64,000 nucleotides of DNA from Aeromicrobium sp. 9AM. GTDB lineage: Bacteria; Actinomycetota; Actinomycetes; Propionibacteriales; Nocardioidaceae. The notes under the pieces were generated by a model. It was not told where the DNA came from and searched no databases. It worked only from the letters and a program-made list of their open reading frames with translations. Positions 26,096 through 33,903 of this stretch are shown piece after piece (the stretch's first letter is position 1; every line of letters begins with the position of its first letter). The stretch is taken from NCBI RefSeq assembly GCF_902506105.1, contig NZ_LR733304.1, forward strand, positions 1,450,334 to 1,514,333, read 5' to 3'. The position numbers and the translations under genes are program-made.

Positions 26096-27433
26096 TCAAG
26101 AACGACCTGACAGCATGCCGGCAACAAGGAACGCGAGCTCGAGGCTCTGGGCCCGGTTGAGGCGCGGATCGCACAGCGTCTCGTAGCGGTGCGACAGGTC
26201 CTCGGCCGACAGCTTGGCGCCACCACCGACGCACTCGGTGACGTCGTCACCGGTGAGCTCGACGTGCACGCCGCCGGGCCAGGTGCCGAGCGAGCGGTGC
26301 ACCTCGAAGAAGCCGCGTACCTCGTCGATGACGTCGTCGAACTCGCGGGTCTTGTAGCCGTTGGAGGTCTCGAACGTGTTGCCGTGCATCGGGTCACACA
26401 CCCACGCGACCTCGATGCCCGCCGCCGTGACCTTCTCGACCAGGTTGGGCAGCCCGTCGCGGATCTTGCCGGCGCCGAAGCGGGTGATGAACGTGATCTT
26501 GCCGGGCGTGCGCTCGGGGTTGAGCTTCTCGTAGAGCGCGATCGCGTCGTCGGCCGTGCTGGTCGGGCCGAGCTTGACGCCGATCGGGTTGGCGATCTTG
26601 CTCATCAGCTCGACGTGCGCGCCGTCGAGCTGGCGCGTGCGCTCGCCGATCCAGACGAAGTGGCTCGACACGTCGTACGGCCGCTCGGTGCGCGAGTCGA
26701 TGCGCGTCAGCGAGTGTTCGTACTCGAGGATCAGGGCCTCGTGCGAGGAGAAGAAGTCGACCGTGTGGAACTCGTCGGGGTCGACGCCGATCGCGTCCAT
26801 GAACGCCAGGGCGCGATCGATCTCGGCGCCGATGCGCTCGTAGCGCTCGCCCACCGGGCTGTTCTTGACGAAGTCGGTGTTCCACGCGTGCATCTGGCGC
26901 AGGTCGGCGTAGCCACCGGTCGTGAAGGCGCGCGCGAGGTTCAGCGTCGACGCCGAGGCGTGGTAGACGTCGACGAGGCGCTGCGGGTCGTGCGCACGCG
27001 ACTGGGGGTTGAAGTCGAAGCCGTTGACCGCGTCACCGCGGTAGGCCGGCAGGGTCACGCCGTCGCGGGTCTCGGAGTCGCTCGACCTCGGCTTGGCGTA
27101 CTGCCCGGCGAGCCGGCCGACCTTGACGACCGGGACGCTCGCGGCGTACGTCAGCACGACCGCCATCGACAGCAGGACGCGGAGCTTGTTGCGGACGTTC
27201 TCGGCGGTCACGCCCTCGAACGTCTCGGCGCAGTCGCCGCCCTGCAGCAGGAAGGCCTCACCACGCGCGACCTCGGCGAGGCGGTCGCGCAGCGCGTCGC
27301 ACTCACCCGCAAAGACCAGGGGCGGCATCTTCCGCAGCGTCTGCACCGCGGCGTCGCGGGCGGACGGATCGACATACGTGGGCTGCTGGGCAGCACCCAT
27401 CGCATGGAGGTCGTCAAGGCTGGGAATGCTCAC
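26096..27433 (-). CDS. aroG: Class II 3-deoxy-D-arabino-heptulosonate 7-phosphate synthase
   Basis: First enzyme of the shikimate pathway, condensing phosphoenolpyruvate and erythrose 4-phosphate. The 445-aa protein is a plant-type (class II) enzyme. It shows LQGGDCAETFEG, VGRLAGQYAKPRS, FFSSHEALILEYEHSLTRID, WIGERTRQLDGAHVEL, GPTSTADDAIALYEKLNPER, VCDPMHGNT and ECVGG. The metal-binding Cys (GGDC), His (DPMHGN), Glu (HVELTG) and Asp (CDPRLN) are present. GTG 27433 is preceded at 6 bases by TAGAAT. Confidence 0.96.
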   Translation of the reverse strand: MSIPSLDDLHAMGAAQQPTYVDPSARDAAVQTLRKMPPLVFAGECDALRDRLAEVARGEAFLLQGGDCAETFEGVTAENVRNKLRVLLSMAVVLTYAASVPVVKVGRLAGQYAKPRSSDSETRDGVTLPAYRGDAVNGFDFNPQSRAHDPQRLVDVYHASASTLNLARAFTTGGYADLRQMHAWNTDFVKNSPVGERYERIGAEIDRALAFMDAIGVDPDEFHTVDFFSSHEALILEYEHSLTRIDSRTERPYDVSSHFVWIGERTRQLDGAHVELMSKIANPIGVKLGPTSTADDAIALYEKLNPERTPGKITFITRFGAGKIRDGLPNLVEKVTAAGIEVAWVCDPMHGNTFETSNGYKTREFDDVIDEVRGFFEVHRSLGTWPGGVHVELTGDDVTECVGGGAKLSAEDLSHRYETLCDPRLNRAQSLELAFLVAGMLSGRS

Positions 27434-27516
27434 CCAGCGATTCTACTCGGGTCACCGCTGGGGCCCCGCACGCGTCCGCTCCTCGTCGTTGACCTCAGCG
27501 GACGCTGTCGCCGGGG

Positions 27517-27993
27517 CTACCAGCCGAGCGTGCCCGGGGCGCCCTTGAACGGACCGCTGACCCGCGACGTGATCCAGCCGCCGTAGAAGTCGCCCTCCTG
27601 CGCCTGCACGATCTCGCCGTCGATCGTGCACTCGTCGACCTTGCCGGGATAGATCGCGACGTGGTCGACCAGGTTCTCGAATCGCTCGTTCGGCCTCGGG
27701 TAGCTCCACGCGGCCGAGCCGACGGTGCGCCCCGACGACACGAGGTCGAAGTACGCTGCCGCGCCCTTCCACTCACAGACCGTGGTTCCGGCGACCGGCC
27801 GCAGCACACCGGCGACGAATGACTCGACCGGCAGGTAGTAGGTCGGTGGATGGCTCGTCTCGCACACGCGCCACGACATCGTCGTGTCGGCGATGACCTG
27901 ACCGCCCAGGCGCACGACGAGGTGCTCGTCGCGGCGCTCGATCGACGGCGGACGCGGATAGTCCCACACGTTCTCGACAGGGCGCTCAGTCAT
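27517..27993 (-). CDS. DUF427 domain protein
   Basis: A 158-aa single DUF427 domain: VVRLGGQVIADTTMSWRVCETSHPPTYYLP, then CEWKGAAAYFDLV and WSYPRPNERF. These form a compact beta-fold with a possible ligand pocket. Biochemical function unknown. ATG 27993 follows TACGCT by 7 bases on the minus strand, so the transcript is probably leaderless. It lies 24 bases from the pfkA stop. Confidence 0.85.
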   Translation of the reverse strand: MTERPVENVWDYPRPPSIERRDEHLVVRLGGQVIADTTMSWRVCETSHPPTYYLPVESFVAGVLRPVAGTTVCEWKGAAAYFDLVSSGRTVGSAAWSYPRPNERFENLVDHVAIYPGKVDECTIDGEIVQAQEGDFYGGWITSRVSGPFKGAPGTLGW

Positions 27994-28017
27994 GCGATCG
28001 AGCGTACGTGCACGGCC

Positions 28018-29046
28018 TCAGCCGAAGAGAACCTCGGCCTCTTCGTAGAGCTCGGGGCGTACGACCTTGAGCTCCTTGGTGCCCTCCGACAGCGGGACCC
28101 GGGCGATGTCCGTGCCGCGCAGGGCGACCATCGTGCCGAAGTCGCCCTCGTGCACCGCCTGGATCGCGTGCAGGCCGAACCGCGTGGCGAGCCAACGGTC
28201 GAATGCGGTGGGCGTGCCACCGCGCTGGATGTGACCGAGCACGACGGCCCGGGCCTCCTTGCCCGTACGCCGCTCGATCTCCGACGAGAGCCGGTCGCCG
28301 ATGCCACCGAGGCGTACGTGGCCGAATGCGTCCTTCTCACCGCTCACGAGCGACATCGAGCCGCCGTCGGCCGGCACGGCACCTTCGGAGACGACGATGA
28401 TCGGCGAGTAGTGCGTGGCGAACCGGCTCTCGACCTGGGCGCACACCTTGTCGATGTCGAACGGGCGCTCGGGGATCAAGATGATGTTGGCGCCACCGGC
28501 GAGTCCCGCGTGGAGGGCGATCCAGCCGGCATGCCGACCCATGACCTCGACGACGAGCACCCGGTGATGCGACTCGGCGGTCGTGTGCAGGCGATCGATC
28601 GCCTCCATCGCGATGTTGACCGCGGTGTCGAAGCCGAACGTGAAGTCGGTGCCGGACAGGTCGTTGTCGATCGTCTTGGGCACGCCGACGACGTTGACGC
28701 CGAGGTCGGCGAGCTTGGTCGCCACGCCGAGGGTGTCCTCGCCGCCGATCGCGATCAGCGCGTCGCAGCCGTTGGCCGCGAGGTTGTCCTTGATCTTCTC
28801 GACACCGTTCTCGATCGCGAACGGGTTGGTGCGCGACGAGCCGAGGATCGTGCCACCGCGGGGCAGGATGCCGCGGACCGCGTTGATGTCGAGCGTGATG
28901 GTGTCGTTCTCGAGAGGGCCTCGCCACCCGTCGCGGAACCCGACGAACTCATGGCCGTACGTGGACACTCCCTTGCGCACTGCGCCACGGATGACCGCGT
29001 TGAGTCCGGGGCAGTCGCCTCCCCCGGTGAGCATTCCGACCTTCAT
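28018..29046 (-). CDS. pfkA: 6-phosphofructokinase, PPi-type active-site residues
   Basis: Phosphorylates fructose 6-phosphate at C1 in glycolysis. The 342-aa protein has GGGDCPGLNAVIRG (phosphate loop), GGTILGSSRTNP, AIGGEDTLGVA, catalytic PKTIDNDLSGTDFTFGFDTA and EVMGRHAGWIALHAGLAGG. At the two positions that separate donors (E. coli Gly104 and Gly124) it has Asp (GGEDT) and Lys (PKTIDND), the combination found in PPi-dependent enzymes and related actinobacterial group III PFKs. Donor identity should therefore be treated as PPi-likely, not ATP. ATG 29046 has an AGAAGGGGA site. Confidence 0.93.
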   Translation of the reverse strand: MKVGMLTGGGDCPGLNAVIRGAVRKGVSTYGHEFVGFRDGWRGPLENDTITLDINAVRGILPRGGTILGSSRTNPFAIENGVEKIKDNLAANGCDALIAIGGEDTLGVATKLADLGVNVVGVPKTIDNDLSGTDFTFGFDTAVNIAMEAIDRLHTTAESHHRVLVVEVMGRHAGWIALHAGLAGGANIILIPERPFDIDKVCAQVESRFATHYSPIIVVSEGAVPADGGSMSLVSGEKDAFGHVRLGGIGDRLSSEIERRTGKEARAVVLGHIQRGGTPTAFDRWLATRFGLHAIQAVHEGDFGTMVALRGTDIARVPLSEGTKELKVVRPELYEEAEVLFG

Positions 29047-29106
29047 GTACGTCCCCTTCTGTCGTCGAATCCGGTTCCTGGTGAGGCCGTCCGCGGCCGA
29101 GCGGGA

Positions 29107-29121
29107 GCGAGCGCCAGCGAG
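29107..29121. repeat. Intergenic 15-mer repeat, copy 2
   Basis: Second exact copy of GCGAGCGCCAGCGAG (first at 11940-11954), in the 90-base gap between pfkA and plsC, 16 bases from the plsC stop. Confidence 0.5.
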
Positions 29122-29136
29122 CGAAGGGCGCAGGGC

Positions 29137-29886
29137 TCACTCGGTCAGTTCGTCCCAGACCTCGTCGGCCTCGGCGCGGGCGGCGACCTTGGCGGCCTCC
29201 CGCTCGGTGTCACGGTCACGCTTCTTGGAGTCCTGCGCGTAGAGGTCGACGTACTCCTGCTCGGACAGCCGCATGATCTCGTACATGATCTCGTCGGTGA
29301 TGGCGCGCAGGATGTAGCGATCGTCCTGCATGCCTTCGTAGCGGCTGAAGTCGAGCGGCTTGCCGAAGCGGACGCCGGGCCGGGCGAACTTGCCGAAGAT
29401 CTTGCCCGGAGGCGCGACGACGTCGGTGCCGATGACCGCGAGCGGGATGACCGGCACGCCGGCCTCGAGCGCGAGTCGAGCCACGCCCGTGCGGCCGCGG
29501 TAGAGCTTGCCGTCATGCGAGCGGGTGCCCTCGGGGTAGATGCCGCACACCTCACCGTCCGCGAGGAGCCGCAGCTGGGTCTTGATGGCTCCGGCCGCCG
29601 CCGAGCCGCTCGTACGGTCGATGGGCACCTGGCCGGCGCCGGAGAAGAACGTCTTCTGCAGCCAGCCCTTGATGCCCGAGCCCTCGAAGTACTCCGCCTT
29701 GGCCACGAACGTCACGCGGCGCGGGATCACGAGCGGCATGAAGAGCCAGTCGGAGTAGGAGAGGTGGTTGCTGGCGAGGATGACCGCGCCCTCCTTGGGG
29801 ACGTTCTCGGTGCCCTCGGCCCAAGGCCTGAAGATCAGCTTGAGCAACGGGCCCAGTGCGAGGAACTTCAGGAACCAATAGAACAC
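29137..29886 (-). CDS. plsC: 1-acyl-sn-glycerol-3-phosphate acyltransferase (PlsC family)
   Basis: Membrane-associated acyltransferase of phospholipid synthesis. The 249-aa protein has an N-terminal hydrophobic segment (FYWFLKFLALGPLLKL), the catalytic HX4D box as NHLSYSD (40-46), the FVAKAEYFEGSGIKG region, QVPIDRTSG and the substrate-binding YPEGTRS (117-123). The C-terminus is a charged helix. The frame is open far upstream, but GTG 29886 gives the normal start and has a TAGTGT 7 bases before it. In M. tuberculosis the comparable gene is also near aroG. Confidence 0.93.
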   Translation of the reverse strand: MFYWFLKFLALGPLLKLIFRPWAEGTENVPKEGAVILASNHLSYSDWLFMPLVIPRRVTFVAKAEYFEGSGIKGWLQKTFFSGAGQVPIDRTSGSAAAGAIKTQLRLLADGEVCGIYPEGTRSHDGKLYRGRTGVARLALEAGVPVIPLAVIGTDVVAPPGKIFGKFARPGVRFGKPLDFSRYEGMQDDRYILRAITDEIMYEIMRLSEQEYVDLYAQDSKKRDRDTEREAAKVAARAEADEVWDELTE

Positions 29887-29964
29887 GGACAGGACACTAC
29901 TCTGAACCGCGTCCCTTTCGCATGATGCGACGCGATCGGAACCACGATGAGGGAAGATGAACCC

Positions 29965-30741
29965 ATGACCTCGACGACGCCGCCCGGCCTGCTGCCCGGG
30001 GCCGAGCCCTTCTCCGCCGACGGCGGCCGCCTCGGCGTCCTGCTGAGCCACGGCTTCACCGGCTCGCCGGCCTCGATGACGCCGTGGGGCAAGCAGCTCG
30101 CGGCGGCGGGTCACACCGTGCGCGTGCCGCGGCTCCCCGGTCACGGCACGACGTGGCAGGAGCTCAACACGACCCGCTGGGACCAGTGGTACGCCGAGGT
30201 CGACGCGGCCCTGACCGAGCTGCGCTCGCGGTGCGACCACGTCGTCGTGGCGGGCCTGTCGATGGGCGGCTGCCTGGCGCTGCGCCTGGCCGAGCAGCGC
30301 CCCGCCGACGTCGATGCCATCGTGCTGGTCAATCCCGCGGTCAACCTCGCACGGTTCGACCTCAAGCTGCTGCCCGCCCTCAAGCTCGTCGTACGTTCGA
30401 TGCCCGGCATCGGCAACGACATCAAGAAGCCCGGGCAGGACGAGGTCGGCTACACGCGGACCCCGCTCAAGGCGCTCGCGTCGCAGCTCGTGATGTGGAA
30501 GGACGTGCGCGACAACTTCGACAAGGTCATCCAGCCGTTGCTGATCTTCAAGTCCGACGAGGACCACGTCCTCGATGCCACGTCGGTCGACCTCATCCGG
30601 GCCGGCGTGTCGTCGAAGGTGGTCGACGTCGTCGCACTGCCCGAGAGCTATCACGTCGCGACGATCGACAACGACGACCAGCTGATCTTCGACCGCACCG
30701 CGACGTTCATCGCCGAGCACGTGGGGACGCCCGATGACTGA
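29965..30741 (+). CDS. Alpha/beta hydrolase, carboxylesterase/monoacylglycerol-lipase type
   Basis: A 258-aa alpha/beta hydrolase with oxyanion segment LLSHGFTGSPASM (27-39), nucleophile elbow GLSMGG (Ser 99), the acid in FKSDEDHVLD and the catalytic His in SYHVATID. This matches Est30-like carboxylesterases and bacterial monoacylglycerol lipases. ATG 29965 has GAGGGAAG about 8 bases upstream; in-frame ATG 29947 has none. It overlaps the following membrane-protein gene by 8 bases and diverges from plsC, so a link to lipid turnover is plausible but inferred. Confidence 0.88.
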   Translation: MTSTTPPGLLPGAEPFSADGGRLGVLLSHGFTGSPASMTPWGKQLAAAGHTVRVPRLPGHGTTWQELNTTRWDQWYAEVDAALTELRSRCDHVVVAGLSMGGCLALRLAEQRPADVDAIVLVNPAVNLARFDLKLLPALKLVVRSMPGIGNDIKKPGQDEVGYTRTPLKALASQLVMWKDVRDNFDKVIQPLLIFKSDEDHVLDATSVDLIRAGVSSKVVDVVALPESYHVATIDNDDQLIFDRTATFIAEHVGTPDD

Positions 30742-31132
30742 GCGCGACGACTTCGACAAGATCGTCGAAGGGCTGGAGCTCGACCTGTCGTTCGCCGACG
30801 AGCCGGTCGAGCCCGTCGAGGAACCCGAGCCGGCGTGGAACCCGCGCACGGACGACGACCTCGACGCCGAAGAAGCCGAGGAGCCGTTCTACCGCAAGGT
30901 CGAGCCGACCACGCTGATCCCGCGACGCCGCGGGGTCCTGCTGGCCTGGGTCGGCGTTCTGGGCGCACCGTTGTCACTCGTCGTCGCGACGTTGTCCGGG
31001 GTCTTCCTCGACCGCTCGATCATCGCCGCCGCCTCGCTCATTTTCGTCGGCGCGGCGATCTACTTGATCTTGCAGTTGCCCGAACACGGGCCCTCGCGGA
31101 AGGATTGGCCGGACGACGGCGCCGTGCTGTGA
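30734..31132 (+). CDS. Conserved two-span membrane protein, function unknown
   Basis: A 132-aa protein with a long acidic N-terminal half (rich in Asp, Glu and Pro to about residue 48), then FYRKVEPTTLIPRRRGVL and two membrane segments at about 70-90 and 94-114. The tail ends DWPDDGAVL, an ending that recurs in small actinobacterial membrane proteins I remember. It is coupled to the hydrolase gene by an 8-base overlap. Its last 95 bases are antisense to the end of the neighbouring ROK kinase gene. Confidence 0.7.
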   Translation: MTERDDFDKIVEGLELDLSFADEPVEPVEEPEPAWNPRTDDDLDAEEAEEPFYRKVEPTTLIPRRRGVLLAWVGVLGAPLSLVVATLSGVFLDRSIIAAASLIFVGAAIYLILQLPEHGPSRKDWPDDGAVL

Positions 31133-32075
31133 GCCGCGCCATGTCGGCCGCGCCGATCAGGCCGGCCTCCGGCCCCAGGTGCGCCCGTACGATCCGCGCC
31201 TCGGCGCGGTAGCCCCGACCGGTCAACGTACGACTGAACGCCGCGCGTGCCGGGCCGACCAGCAACTCGCCGGCGTCGCTGACTCCGCCGCCGATCACGA
31301 ACATGCCGGGGTCGAGTGCTGCTGCGAGGTTGGCGATGCCGACCCCGAGCCAGTCACCCACCTCGGCGATCCACTCGACCGCCTCGTCGTTGCCGGACTG
31401 GGCGTGCTTGGTGACCAGGTGTCCCTCGATGGACGTGACCTCGCCACCGGCCTCGGCCAGCAGCGTCTTGCCGAAGTCGGTGCCCTCGGTTGCCGCGGCA
31501 CGGGCGCGACGCGTCAGGACGCGACCGCTGGCGTACTGCTCCCAGCACCCCTGGTTGCCGCACTCACACTGGTTGCCGTTGGGGACGACCTGCATGTGGC
31601 CGAACTCCCCCGCGATGCCGAACTGGCCGCGGTAGGGCTGGCCGTCGATCACGATGGCCCCGCCGATGCCGGTGCCGAGCGTGATGAGGACGAGGTCTGC
31701 CTCGTTCTGGGCGGCGCCGTAGCGCCACTCGGCCCAGCCGGCCGCGTTGGCGTCGTTGTCCACCAGTACCGGTAGTCCGGTGCGCCGGGCCACCGCGTCA
31801 CGCAGCGGCTCGTGCCGCCATGCGAGGTGCGGGGCGAACAGCACCGTGGACTGGGTCGCGTCGACGAACCCGGCCGCTCCGACGCCAATCGCACGGATGT
31901 GGTGCTCGCGGCGGAACTCCTCGGTGATGTCGGCGATCGCGTCGATGACCTCGAGCGGCTCCGTCGTCGGGGTCTCCCGCTTGAGCCGGGCCAGGATGTG
32001 GCCGTCCTCGTCGACGACGCCGGCGGCGATCTTGGTGCCACCGATGTCGATGCCGACCGCGAGCTTGTCAGCCAT
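31038..32075 (-). CDS. ROK-family glucokinase with basic C-terminal tail
   Basis: Sugar kinase of the ROK family, probably ATP- or polyphosphate-dependent glucokinase. The 345-aa protein has the phosphate loop VGIDIGGTKIAAGVV, VDNDANAAGWAEW with the catalytic Asp, LGTGIGGAIV, the EFGHMQV His, and the zinc-binding ROK signature CECGNQGCWEQYASG. After GLIGAADMARL, where its tandem paralog ends, it has about 30 extra residues very rich in Arg, Ser and Ala, encoded antisense to the convergent membrane-protein gene. ATG 32075 overlaps the stop of the second ROK gene by 8 bases. Confidence 0.9.
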   Translation of the reverse strand: MADKLAVGIDIGGTKIAAGVVDEDGHILARLKRETPTTEPLEVIDAIADITEEFRREHHIRAIGVGAAGFVDATQSTVLFAPHLAWRHEPLRDAVARRTGLPVLVDNDANAAGWAEWRYGAAQNEADLVLITLGTGIGGAIVIDGQPYRGQFGIAGEFGHMQVVPNGNQCECGNQGCWEQYASGRVLTRRARAAATEGTDFGKTLLAEAGGEVTSIEGHLVTKHAQSGNDEAVEWIAEVGDWLGVGIANLAAALDPGMFVIGGGVSDAGELLVGPARAAFSRTLTGRGYRAEARIVRAHLGPEAGLIGAADMARLTARRRRPANPSARARVRATARSSRSPRRRK

Positions 32076-33021
32076 GGTTGGGCTCGACTCGTGCGAGGTC
32101 TGCCGCGCCGATGATGCCGGCCTCGTTGCCGAGGGCGGCGAGGCGCAAGGCGGCTTCGGGTCGGTGGGCACGAGCCGGCAGGTGGGCCTCGAAGGCCTCG
32201 ACGACCGGCGTCATCAGAAGGTCGCCGGCTGCGCCGACGCCACCGCCTATCGCGATGACACTGGGGTCGAGGATCGTCGTCAGGACGGCGATGCCCTCGC
32301 CCATCCAGCGGCCCAGCTCGGCGAGCAGCTCGATCGCCAGGGGGTCGCCACCCTGCGCGAGCTTGGTGACTCCGGGGCCGGTGATCCGATTGAGGTCGCC
32401 GTCGCCGAGAGCCGCGAGCGCCGCGGCGCCCTCGTCACCGTTGGCGACGCGCTCACGCGCATTGCGTACGAGCGCGCTGCCGCTCGCGTACTGCTCCCAG
32501 CAGCCGTGCTGGCCGCAGCCGCACAGGATGCCGTTTGGCACGACCCGCATGTGACCGATCTCGGCGGCGACGCCGAATCCGCCACGGAACAGCTGGCCGC
32601 GGTGCACGATGCCACCACCGATGCCGGTGCCGATCGTGACGAGCAGCAGGTCGTCGGTGTCCTCGCCCGCACCGAAGCGGAACTCGCCCCACGCCGCAGC
32701 GTTGGCGTCGTTCTCGACGACGACAGGCAGGTCGACGAGGGCGCGGACGCGCTCGCCGAGCGGCTCCTCACGCCAGTCGATGTTGGGTGCGAAGCGCACG
32801 GTCGACCGGTCCTCGCCGACGAAGCCGGCGGCGCCGATGCCGATGCCGGCGGCTTCCTCCTCGCCGACCAGTCGCTCGACGAGGTCGGCCACGATCTCCG
32901 GGATCTTGGTCGCGTCGTCGGGGGTCGGTTCTGATGCCGAGCTGAGGATCTTGCCATCGTCCGACACGAGTCCGGTCGCGATCTTGGTTCCGCCGATGTC
33001 GACGCCAACGGCCAGTGTCAT
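32068..33021 (-). CDS. ROK-family glucokinase
   Basis: Second ROK kinase, 317 aa, clearly paralogous to its downstream neighbour. It shows VGVDIGGTKIATGLV, VENDANAAAWGEF, IGTGIGGGIV, EIGHMRV and the zinc site CGCGQHGCWEQYASG. The length fits actinobacterial glucokinase (Glk) and it lacks the basic tail of the paralog. ATG 33021 overlaps the stop of the 106-aa Cys protein gene as ATGA, making a four-gene coupled unit SRPBCC, Cys protein, ROK, ROK. Which of the two phosphorylates glucose cannot be decided from sequence. Confidence 0.92.
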   Translation of the reverse strand: MTLAVGVDIGGTKIATGLVSDDGKILSSASEPTPDDATKIPEIVADLVERLVGEEEAAGIGIGAAGFVGEDRSTVRFAPNIDWREEPLGERVRALVDLPVVVENDANAAAWGEFRFGAGEDTDDLLLVTIGTGIGGGIVHRGQLFRGGFGVAAEIGHMRVVPNGILCGCGQHGCWEQYASGSALVRNARERVANGDEGAAALAALGDGDLNRITGPGVTKLAQGGDPLAIELLAELGRWMGEGIAVLTTILDPSVIAIGGGVGAAGDLLMTPVVEAFEAHLPARAHRPEAALRLAALGNEAGIIGAADLARVEPNHG

Positions 33022-33338
33022 GTCTCTTCCCGAGGTGTCATAGCGGTGTCGATGAGCTCGCGGAGCGAGCGGGTGAGCTGGGCGACGGACTCCGAGACCT
33101 TGGTCAGGGCGTCCGGGTTGTCGCGGACGAAGCCGGTGACCTGGCAGACGGGGCACCAGGTCGTGGTGCACACATGGGGCTCGCTGTCGCCGGCGGACGC
33201 AGCCTGCGGCTGGCTCGCCATCGCGCGGAACAGCTTGAAGGCCTCCTCGGCGAGCGACCCGACCGGATCCGGATCCGTTGGGTCGGAGGGTGCCGAGCCC
33301 GGCGCTGCGGACCCTGCACTGGAGCTGTGTTCGCTCAC
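33018..33338 (-). CDS. Small protein with a His-Cys cluster, function unknown
   Basis: A 106-aa protein whose N-terminal third is Ser/Pro/Asp-rich and likely disordered. A helix (SLAEEAFKLFRAMAS) follows, then HVCTTTWCPVCQ, a HxCx4CxxC arrangement that could bind zinc or be redox active, and a final helix (ESVAQLTRSLRELIDTAM). I recall similar proteins beside SRPBCC and ROK genes in other actinobacteria, but no named function. GTG 33338 overlaps the SRPBCC stop as GTGA. Confidence 0.72.
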   Translation of the reverse strand: MSEHSSSAGSAAPGSAPSDPTDPDPVGSLAEEAFKLFRAMASQPQAASAGDSEPHVCTTTWCPVCQVTGFVRDNPDALTKVSESVAQLTRSLRELIDTAMTPREET

Positions 33339-33772
33339 AGCGCCTCGACCTGTTTCTTCAACCCCTTGAGCGCGGTGTCGATGATGACCTTCTCGGCCTT
33401 TCGCTTGAGCATGCCGAGCAGCGGGATCGAGACATCGACCGCCAGCTGGTAGGTGACGCGCGTCTGGTCGCCGTCGAGCGGCTCCAGGACGTACGCGCCG
33501 TCCATCGACTTCAGCATCGAGCCCTTCTCGGCGAGGCTCCACGAGACCGAGCGGTTGCCGTCCCACGTGTAGCCGAGGTCGTACTCGTCGCGTATGGGGG
33601 TCGCATCGAGGATGAAGTGGACCTGCTCGGCCCGGCCGCCCTCGGATCCTGCGACGATGTTGGCCGCCTTGACGCCTGTCGCCCAGTCCGGGTAGGCCCC
33701 GAAGTCGGCGATGACATCCATGATCTGGTCAGCGGGAGCGTCGATGACGATGTCGCTCGTGGTTCGCGCCAT
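33335..33772 (-). CDS. SRPBCC (START-like) ligand-binding protein
   Basis: A 145-aa helix-grip protein: TTSDIVIDAPADQIMDVIADFGAYPDWATGV is the classic START-like N-terminus, followed by VSWSLAEKGSMLKSMDGAYVLEPL and a long C-terminal helix. The family binds hydrophobic ligands such as polyketides or lipids. It resembles the protein encoded next to fadD15 in M. tuberculosis (Rv2185c-type, from memory). Here it is divergent from an acyl-CoA ligase, so a lipid ligand is plausible. ATG 33772 has AGGAGG close upstream; GTG 33775 is an alternative. Confidence 0.87.
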   Translation of the reverse strand: MARTTSDIVIDAPADQIMDVIADFGAYPDWATGVKAANIVAGSEGGRAEQVHFILDATPIRDEYDLGYTWDGNRSVSWSLAEKGSMLKSMDGAYVLEPLDGDQTRVTYQLAVDVSIPLLGMLKRKAEKVIIDTALKGLKKQVEAL

Positions 33773-33903
33773 CACCCCTCCTCGTCCGGCTCGATGTGTG
33801 TCCCCATGCTAGTGGTCGGGAGGTCGGGCGCCGTCCCCGGGAGGTGGCACCGACCCCGCCACCGATTCCGTGTGCGGGAGCGCGTGAGAGTAGCCTGCCG
33901 TAC

